From assembly GCF_958298935.1 (NCBI RefSeq), contig NC_084924.1, positions 5,580,001-5,644,000 on the forward strand: 64,000 nt of DNA, given 5' to 3'. A model generated the notes under the pieces. It had not been told where the DNA came from. It searched no databases and saw nothing but the letters and a program-made list of their open reading frames with translations. Below, piece by piece: positions 57,144 through 64,000 of this stretch. This stretch comes from Phragmites australis (Eukaryota > Streptophyta > Magnoliopsida > Poales > Poaceae). Position 1 is the stretch's first letter, and every line of letters starts with the position of its first letter. The position numbers and the translations under genes were made by a program.

Positions 57144-59869
57144 GGTCAACTCCAACAGCTACTCTAAAATTCTATCATTTAAAATACTATTACAGTATTC
57201 TCTATCACTATTATAGCATCCCTCATTCCATCTATCTCCAACGCATACTCTATATTCCATCCTCTATCTTCTCTCTCGTATATTAAATTGGTTTTCTTTA
57301 ACTGTTTCCTTCACTCCGGCCCCTCACCATCTCCTCTTCATTCACTCTGCCCCCTCCCCCAGCTCCTCCCTTTTGCCACCACGCCCCCTCCCTCCCTCCG
57401 CCACCGCGCCCCCTCCCTCCCTCCGCCACCGCGCCCCCTCCATCCTCCATCCGCCGCACCCCCTCTCTCCCTCCCATCATCTCCACACAGCAGAGCACAG
57501 CACTGGAACAGAGAAGAGCAGGGAGCTGCTGGCTAAAACCCAGCGCCGCCGGTCAAATCCCTGAGCCCAAGCCCAAATCCGACAGGATCGAGCACTCAAG
57601 AGCTAGGAGAGGCGTCGCCGCCCGCTTCTCCTCCCTTTCCCGGGGCGAATCCACCATTTTCCCCACCAAGCTGAGCCCTCCGGCACCTTCTTCCCCATCT
57701 CCAGTGCAAAGCTCCTCGACTCACCGAGTCACCAGTGAAAGCCTGAAAGTGCATCTAGGCCTCCTAAGTGGGTTTTGGCTTATTGATAACAAAACGATTA
57801 AAGAACTAACATGCTTTGCGAGTATTGAACAGGTATAAGCATTAGTTGTGAAGGTAAATAACGTTTGACGCCCGCCGAAACAATTGAAGAATCAACGAAG
57901 GGCACAAGATAGGGCTTACATTCATTTTACTTTTGAAATTGAGTCTAGGATAGATTTTTTCTTAGATGGATGGATTTAATTGCTTGAATGTGTCTCAATG
58001 CTCAAGAGATTCTTTAGAACCACCCAGTTGAGAGACACATTCACTCACGGACACGAAACTCTTTCTGAAAAACTTCAGAGTCCGGAGTCTCCGGTGTTCA
58101 CCGGATACTCCGGTACTCAGCGTTCAGCCGGAGTCTCCGAGAGAGCCTCCGGCAGAGAGTCTCGGTTACGGTTTAATCTTTTTAAGAAAAAGACCGGAGT
58201 CTCCGGTGTTCACCGGATACTCCGGTAAAATGTTTAGTGTGCAGTCGGAGTCTCCGAGGTAGACTCCGGCAGAGGCTCTCGGTTAGCATTTAATCTTTTT
58301 GATAAAAAGAAATAAAGACCGGAGTCTCCGGTGTTCACCGGATACTCCGGTACCTGGAGATGCCGGAGGATCCGGCTAGTCTCCGGACTTAGTCTGTTTT
58401 GAAAAATATGTCAGGACCGGAGACTCCGGTGTTCACCGGAGACTCCGGTAATTAAACAGAACTGTAACGGCTAGTTCTGACACGTTCGTGACCGTTCTGA
58501 CGCCGTTTTTGGAATTAGTACCGGAGACTCCGGTGTACACCGGATACTCCGGTAAGCTCTGACAAAAACAGTAACGGCTAGTCTGTGAGAGAGGGCTATA
58601 AATGCCCCCTCTCTCCATAGCATTCAGAGCTTGCTGTGGCTGGTTTTCTTGAGACCTCTTGAGCACTTTAAGAGCATTCAAAGCCCCTCCAATCATCTCT
58701 AGAGCAAAATTTGCACAAATTGAGAGTGTGTGTTTGGAGAGGGTTCAAGCCACTTGGGCATTGATTTCTTCATCAAGCTTCTACTGTGAACATCTCCCTT
58801 GAAGTTTTGGGCTTCTAGAAGAAAAGGAGTCGCCCGAAGAGCACCCGAAACTTGTGGTGTGCCTCGGGAAGTTTGTAAGCAACTTCATATTGAGTAAGAA
58901 TTTCTAGCTTGATCTTTGTGGTCGCTAGAAGAGGATAGGGTTGGAGAAGACCCGGCTCTTTGTGAGCTCCTCAACGGAGACGTAGGTACTTCTTTGTGAG
59001 GTGGCCGAACTCCGGGATATATTCTTGTGTTCTTATTTGCGAAACTTACTTTATCGTGTGCATTTGGTAATTTGTCATTTAAATTGCTATAGTGTCAACC
59101 TTGCTAGTTTTAAGTGTTATTCTAGCTTTGTAATATCTACTTGACCTAGTGCAACTCTTATATTCTAGCTGTGGTCTTTAGTTCAAATTTATTCTGAAAA
59201 TCCCTGTCAGGCCGGATACTCCGGACTAGACCGGATACTCCGTACCATACCGGAGTATCCGGACTTCACTGAAATATCCGGCAGTTTAATCCGCTGTTTT
59301 TTAGTTTTAATTTTCAGAAAAAGCCTATTCAGCCCCCCTCTAGGCTCTTTCAAAGCCCCTCCACAAGCCTCCACTGTTCCATCCAATGCCTCGGTGAGTT
59401 TCCTAGCGGCGCGCTGAGGGTCGCCGACCGTCCTCCTCCCTTCCCTCAGCCACCTCCTACTTGCACGTTGACGATCGAACGCCACCGCCGCCACGCGCTG
59501 TTGCTGGACACCATCTTCTAGCACTAACCCCGAGGTGGACCCCGGCCGGAATCGCCGGTGAGGACGACGCTAGTGAGCTCACACCGTGTCGGACACCATG
59601 AGTCACGGGGGCTCAATCCACTTTTTCACTCCGCCTTCGCCACACCAGTTCCGCGAACTCGCGGGAGCATGGAGTCGTTGCCAAGTGAGCCCCCGCACAG
59701 TGTTGCGACCGAATATTTCCTCTGACAAATATGCCGCTCCTCTCTCCTCTCCGAGTTTTGGCCGCATCACTATATCACTCAAAACTATCTCCGCTGAAGA
59801 GCGTTTGCAGACCGTACGGAGTCCGTAGCCGCACTGTAGCACTGGATACAGATCGCGCTGAAGTTGGCC
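57144..59869. mobile_element. Tourist-like (PIF/Harbinger) element, split by a solo LTR
   Basis: Flanked by TAA (57141-57143 and 59870-59872). Left end GGTCAACTCCAACAGC; right end reversed GGCCAACTTCAGCG. Without the nested LTR the element is about 1.1 kb. It shares CTATCACTATTA near the left and TGTAGCACTGGATACAG near the right with the 421-bp element at 9088-9508. The interior is C-rich: CGCCCCCTCCCTCCCTC-type units of about 25 bp repeat three times at 57380-57460. No transposase is encoded. Confidence 0.75.
57744..59352 (+). mobile_element. Ty1/copia-type solo LTR with palindromic CCGG repeats
   Basis: A 1,609-bp LTR starting TGAAAGTGCATCTAGGCC and ending CCCCCCTCTAGGCTCTTTCA, flanked by a perfect 5-bp duplication AAGCC (57739-57743 and 59353-59357). 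A TATA box (GCTATAAATGCCCC) lies near 58598. Five copies of a ~33-bp module, ACCGGAGTCTCCGGTGTTC followed by ACCGGATACTCCGGT, lie upstream of it at about 58080-58555, and partial modules follow at 59212-59285. No retrotransposon genes remain. Confidence 0.9.
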
Positions 59870-59872
59870 TAA

Positions 59873-60126
59873 GATGCCAGTATCGTAGTATAACACAACC
59901 GTACAGGCAGCAGCACGCGCGATTTTCTATCTTGGCGGTTCCCCTTCCATGTGAAACCAGTGCAGTCAGTAGTGATTTTAGACAAGACTTCCCTGGAAAA
60001 AAGTACAGCCATACAGTGGATAACTCATTCGCTTATCAGAAGAGGACAGCAATACAGTACAGTAGAGCCATGGCAGATGACACGGCCGGCGCCGGCGCGA
60101 CAGGATGGTCCCTCCTGCTCACAGCT
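59873..60126. other. 3' flank of CNGC2
   Basis: Downstream of the CNGC2 stop codon; presumed 3' untranslated region. Its stop-proximal part is shared with the truncated duplicate at 51785-51847. Confidence 0.5.
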
Positions 60127-62803
60127 TCACTCGAGGTGGTCATGCGGCCGGAGCGACATGAACATGGCCGCGTAGTGGCGGAGCCGCCGGTCCCCGTCGT
60201 CGCCGGGACCGCCGGCCAGCAGAGCCGCCGGCGTGGTCGCGTCTGCCGTCCTGGCCCTGTACCGGCGCCACGCGAGCTGGATGTTGACGGCGGCCCACGT
60301 CCGCCAGTTGGACGAGTAGTAGCGCGCCGTGCGCTTGAGCTTCTCGTTGGCGAACTTGTACCGGAAGTGCTCCGTAATGAACCGCAGGTCCGGCGCGTCG
60401 AGGCAGAACGCCTGCGCCGCCTCCACGCACTCGAACGTGGCCGACGACGCGGGGAGCCGGTCCACGAACGGCCGGCGCAGGCACCACGACAGCAGCTCGT
60501 CGCCGAGGAAGTTGCCCGCGCCCAGCATGCACGTGGCCACCACGCCCTTGGTCAGCGGCTGGGTGCTCCGGAGCTTGCCCTGCAGGATGAACACCATGCG
60601 CTGCACCGGGTCGCCCTCGCGGATCACCTTCTCGCCGCTGCAGAACACCAGCGGACGCAGCCTGTCGCAGATATTGTCCAGGATGAGGTCGTCCATGCCA
60701 TGGAACAGCGGAACCTGGCAAGGAAAAATCATGTTCACCATTAAGAAATTCGATCGTGCCTTGCCATGCAACAGAAAACTGACTGAACATTTTTCAATAC
60801 AAAAATCAGGCAAAATGACAACAATTTACTAACCAAAAGCTGTTCAGAGATAGTACCTGTTTAACCAGCTCGAGGCAGAGATAGCGCTTGATGTCTCGCC
60901 TGAGCCCTTCAGGCAAGTCCTTGATCATCTCCATCTCCTCATCTCCGGTGACGGCCGCCCAGCGTTCGCGCTCGTACTTGCGGACCCTTTGCCTCAGACG
61001 GCACGACAATTGCCTCCGTCTCATCCACCATTCCATGTCCCGGAACCGCAGCTGCATCTTCCGCTTTCTTGCCAGGACGGCGTGCAAGAATACCTGCAGA
61101 TTCGGTCAGCTGTAATTAGCAAACTGCTGCGATATAATTGGAGCAAAATAAATTGGGCAGCAGCACTTCACTTGTATGTTTCCGATCAGTAGTGTGAAGA
61201 GCATCAAGCCACTGAGTACATTGATTATGCTGAATATCACCTCGAGACCATTGCTTGTAGGCTCGAGATCATTGCCGAAAGTACTGCCAAGCAATCCAAG
61301 GAATTAAACAAGTTTATGAAGATGTAGTGAAGCAATATTAAAGTGAAGATCATTAATCAAGTAGTCTCGTTTCCACAAGGAGCTGTTAAACATAATATGG
61401 CAGCAGCATTAAAAAAGAGAGTAAGGCAATACATGGAACAATAGTAGAGTGTTTTCATGGAACTGGGGCATCAGTTTGATGCTCTGTTTATGTAAATAAA
61501 CAATATCAGAAAGAAAGAGCATTTCACATATATAGATAGATTATTCAGAGCACAATTTTGTAGAGAGAACGGACTCGATGCTGGAGACAAGTGAAATAAA
61601 TTCCCTCAAAGTAATTACCTGAGGGTCATGAGGCCCCAAAATATAGGATAGAGTATTTTGACAGCAAGTGAATTGCTCGATATAACAGGAAGAGCTCCCT
61701 TGTAGATTCCATAAGCAAAGGATCCATTGCCTCTTAGACAAGTCGACACGTCTTGTTGGCCAAATGAAGTCATGTTACATGCTAATCCATTATTATTTGA
61801 TGACCAAGGAAGGTGAAAACACATCTCCTTGGAACAAGCAAGTGATATTAGATTGCAACTTTTGTTTTTCTTGCATTCATCCTGAAGGCAGGAGGCAATA
61901 CGCTGAATTGTAAGAACATACCAACACCCACCTGCGATCTGGAAATGGCAGAACGTTGATGAGTAATCAGCATTACCCAGATAACTCAGTATGCATTGGT
62001 CCTAACTTTGACACCAATTTTGTATGAATCCACCAGACAAGACTGTTCATATTCTGGCGAATTCAACAAATTACAGACAAGAATTCTCATGTAGGAAAAG
62101 TTCAAGCTTGTTTTTTTACGATTTAGAGTCACTGCACAATTTTATTGGTGTACCTCTTCTTTTCAATCAGTTGTACAGATGTTACTGTTGCCATTGTTGG
62201 GATTATTTCCCTGTTCAGCAATAGTATGAACAATAATATTGACAGACAGGAACAGTTCGTCTATATCATTACCTTCAAATTTGCCATTTTCATCAGCAAC
62301 AATTTGGTACTAACGTTGGAAAAATCACAAGGTAGCAAAAATTAGTGGATCTAGTGCCCCATAAATAATAAGGCTTTACTACTGAAATATATGCAGCTAT
62401 TATAGACCACCTTTTTTTTGTGGGAAAATTCAAAAAAACATTGACTAAACTAACAACCAGATAACAATGATTGGCATTCTCAATTGCACTCTATGGCATT
62501 ATGAGAGGATTGAGAGCGACTCTAGGATTCCACGTCTACGATTTGTTCTTTATTTTTCAATTAACTAACGAGGAAGGGAATACTCACATGAGAAGCAATG
62601 AAATAGGCAAACAGATTTAGACCAAACCCCCACCATATTGTTCCAAATATGTAACCAGTCACCTTCTGCATTTTCCTCATGATATGAATACTGTGGTACA
62701 CCTTGGGGAGAAACTGAAATAAGAATATGAGCAGCAATATTGTCATGATAACTTTAACTTGCTCCTCCCTTATTAACTTTGGTATAACCAGCCAGAAGAT
62801 GAC
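60127..62803 (-). CDS. CNGC2: Cyclic nucleotide-gated ion channel, CNGC2 (DND1) type, 3' exons
   Basis: Five in-phase minus-strand exons, 62803-62588, 61938-61619, 61283-61172, 61093-60857 and 60714-60127, encode the last 490 residues. CNGC2 is a plasma-membrane calcium-permeable channel tied to immunity and development. In order: VIFWLVIPKL at the S4 end, S5, a pore loop (FWGLMTLSTFGNDLEPTS), S6 ending LLIGNIQVFLHAV, and the linker MEWWMRRRQL. The cyclic-nucleotide-binding domain follows with PLFHGMDDLILDNICDR, IREGDPVQRM and GNFLGDELLSWCLRRPF. An IQ calmodulin site (VNIQLAWRRYRAR) and the CNGC2-like C-terminus RPHDHLE close it. The second exon here uses the acceptor before ATCGCAGGTGGG to keep the AGGCWYVL frame. 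About 200-230 N-terminal residues (S1-S3) must lie beyond the right edge. Confidence 0.93.
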
Positions 62804-63780
62804 CTGCAGATTTTGATGAACCGCGTTGTTGAGCAAAACAGAAGTTATAAAAGTAATGGAAAATACATAGTTCGATTTTATTCATTTCTTTGTCAGCACT
62901 GTTTCGCTATTAAGAAGCATACAGATTTCATGAAAGTTAATTGAACAAACCAGAACATAAAACTGTTAAATTCTGTCTTCAGAAGCTTTTCTCTATGGGC
63001 ACTCGAGAATATTCCGTCAAGTGTATTGCTGATATGTTGTGATAATCAAAGCCCTCAATACACCGTAAACACTTATGTTCAGGGTTCCACCTTTTCTTTC
63101 TGAATACTGCTGTACATAGCACTAGTGCCTGTCTACTAGCGATTTTCCCCATAGTATATCAATTTTTTTAGTGGGTGCTACTCCTTGATAGTATATCATT
63201 CACAATGTTATCTTTTCTGATATAACCGCGATGGCTCCTTTTCTACCTTTTTGAAGATAAATATGGAGAGAAAGAAACAGCGAGGGCTAAAAAGTATTCC
63301 ATGACAAAAAGAATACGCTGGTATGGCTGAGCTCTTGACAACTAGGCATGTTGATAATTCAGCAGTCCCTTTAGAACAATAATTCCACTTCATTGTCCAT
63401 GATAAATCATCCAATGAACAGTCCATTCGTTGATATCATAATGATATAATTAACATTTTTGCGGGCACGACTGGTCCAAATAAGAACTAGTCCACACATA
63501 ACATGCAGCCATACCCCACATAAAATTGACAAGCGCAATTATGCGAAACAAAAGTGAACACTACATGACAAAAACTAGCCCTCGCTTGGAAAAAAAAGAC
63601 AACATCATCTGAACGACAAAGACTGATGCATAATCAGCGAACAATAATTCGATGGCATGGATGGAAATCGGACAACTCTCCCAAGAACACCAGCCACATG
63701 AGAGTCTGGTCTCAACTCTAAAGTAGTGGCAGCGATGAAATGGGAATATCCTGTTTTGCTCCAGGAGAAACCACAATTCT
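62804..63780. other. CNGC2 intron (partial)
   Basis: Intronic DNA upstream of the first visible CNGC2 exon, up to the LINE fragment. No S1-S3 coding exon is seen on the minus strand here. Confidence 0.6.
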
Positions 63781-64000
63781 ATACGTCTAAAGCTTGTCTC
63801 CTTCCAATCTGTCCAAGTGGTCGAACGAGCACTCCTCGCCGACACTGGTGCGGCTAGACCGCGTGTTCTGCACCATCGACTGGGAGGACCTCTTTCCAGA
63901 TTGTCTCCTGCAGAGCTCCAGGACCGGAGTTTCGAATCATTGCCCTCTGTTCTTGGGTATGAGAGACAATATCAGGGGAAAGGCGCGCTTCCCCTTCGAG
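63781..64000 (+). mobile_element. LINE (L1-type) ORF2 endonuclease fragment
   Basis: From 63818 a plus-strand frame stays open to the edge of the window: KWSNEHSSPTLVRLDRVF, then DWEDLFPDCLLQSS, SNHCPLFLG and GKARFPFE. This is the C-terminal part of the endonuclease domain of plant non-LTR retrotransposons. The usual S-D-H catalytic motif reads S-N-H, so the domain is probably dead. Upstream of WSN the frame degrades and has a stop. The rest of the element, including reverse transcriptase, would lie beyond the right edge. It is antisense to CNGC2, probably within its intron. Confidence 0.75.

Noticed and set aside
57288..57564. Proline-rich frames in the Tourist-like element
   Set aside because: They follow from CCCTCC-type repeats and are open in several phases at once.
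60140..60790. 216-codon minus-strand frame and long plus-strand frames over the last CNGC2 exon
   Set aside because: They are shadows of the GC-rich CNGC2 coding exon in other phases.
61931..61938. Acceptor CAG before GTGGGTGTTGG for the second visible CNGC2 exon
   Set aside because: It gives the wrong reading frame for GCWYVL; the acceptor five bases earlier restores the conserved AGGCWYVL.
63561..63845. Minus-strand 94-codon frame as the missing first exon of CNGC2
   Set aside because: It has no S1-S3 or N-terminal CNGC features, lacks a usable donor at the right phase, and overlaps the plus-strand LINE endonuclease frame.
1..64000. A bacterial-type defence, biosynthetic or toxin system
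   Set aside because: All recognisable genes are plant genes or transposon relics; no compact same-strand gene cluster is present.

Overview
The window is nuclear DNA from a flowering plant, almost certainly a grass (Poaceae). The evidence is multi-exon genes with GT-AG introns, very GC-rich first exons, a relic of the DUF1668 family (known to me mainly from grasses), and dense Stowaway, Tourist-like, hAT and Mutator-type elements. I cannot name the species. No prokaryotic operon, CRISPR array, tRNA or rRNA gene was found.

Four host genes look intact or intact as far as the window shows. (1) 2731-3380 (+): an early nodulin-like phytocyanin, two exons. (2) 15003-17437 (-): the ankyrin-repeat 26S proteasome chaperone PSMD10/gankyrin, five exons, first intron with a GC donor. 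(3) 31534-47421 (+): a trichome birefringence-like (TBL) cell-wall O-acetyltransferase, five exons, whose second intron is 13.9 kb. (4) 60127-62803 (-): the 3' five coding exons of a CNGC2-type cyclic nucleotide-gated channel; its 5' exons lie beyond the right edge.

Layout. 0-1 kb: Ty3/gypsy gag-protease relic. 2.4-3.4 kb: phytocyanin gene. 3.9-14.6 kb: element-rich DNA with a diverged ~250-bp repeat, two Stowaway elements, a 1-kb hAT element with a C-rich array, a Tourist-like element, hAT MITEs, a broken CDK-like kinase and two Mutator-like elements with 9-bp target duplications. 15-17.4 kb: PSMD10. 17.5-24.1 kb: mostly featureless, with a 1.3-kb Mutator-like element. 24.1-30.4 kb: a dead PIF/Harbinger transposase unit split by a 2.6-kb copia-type LTR, then a Tourist-like element. 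31-47.4 kb: TBL gene; its large intron holds a decayed Helitron (Rep/helicase and RPA-like genes on the minus strand), itself cut by a gypsy-type solo LTR and ending in six 130-bp tandem units. 51.8-53.6 kb: truncated copy of the last CNGC2 exon, twice interrupted. 54.3-55.5 kb: DUF1668 pseudogene with a MITE in it. 57.1-59.9 kb: Tourist-like element containing a copia-type solo LTR. 60.1-64 kb: CNGC2 with a LINE fragment at the right edge.

The host genes are functionally unrelated neighbours. What the window mainly shows is layered insertion, much of which can be dated in relative order from target-site duplications: LTR into Helitron into intron; LTR into Harbinger gene; LTR into Tourist-like element; MITE into pseudogene. 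Boundaries called with duplications were read by eye. The lower end of the Helitron and the right end of the Harbinger unit could not be fixed.
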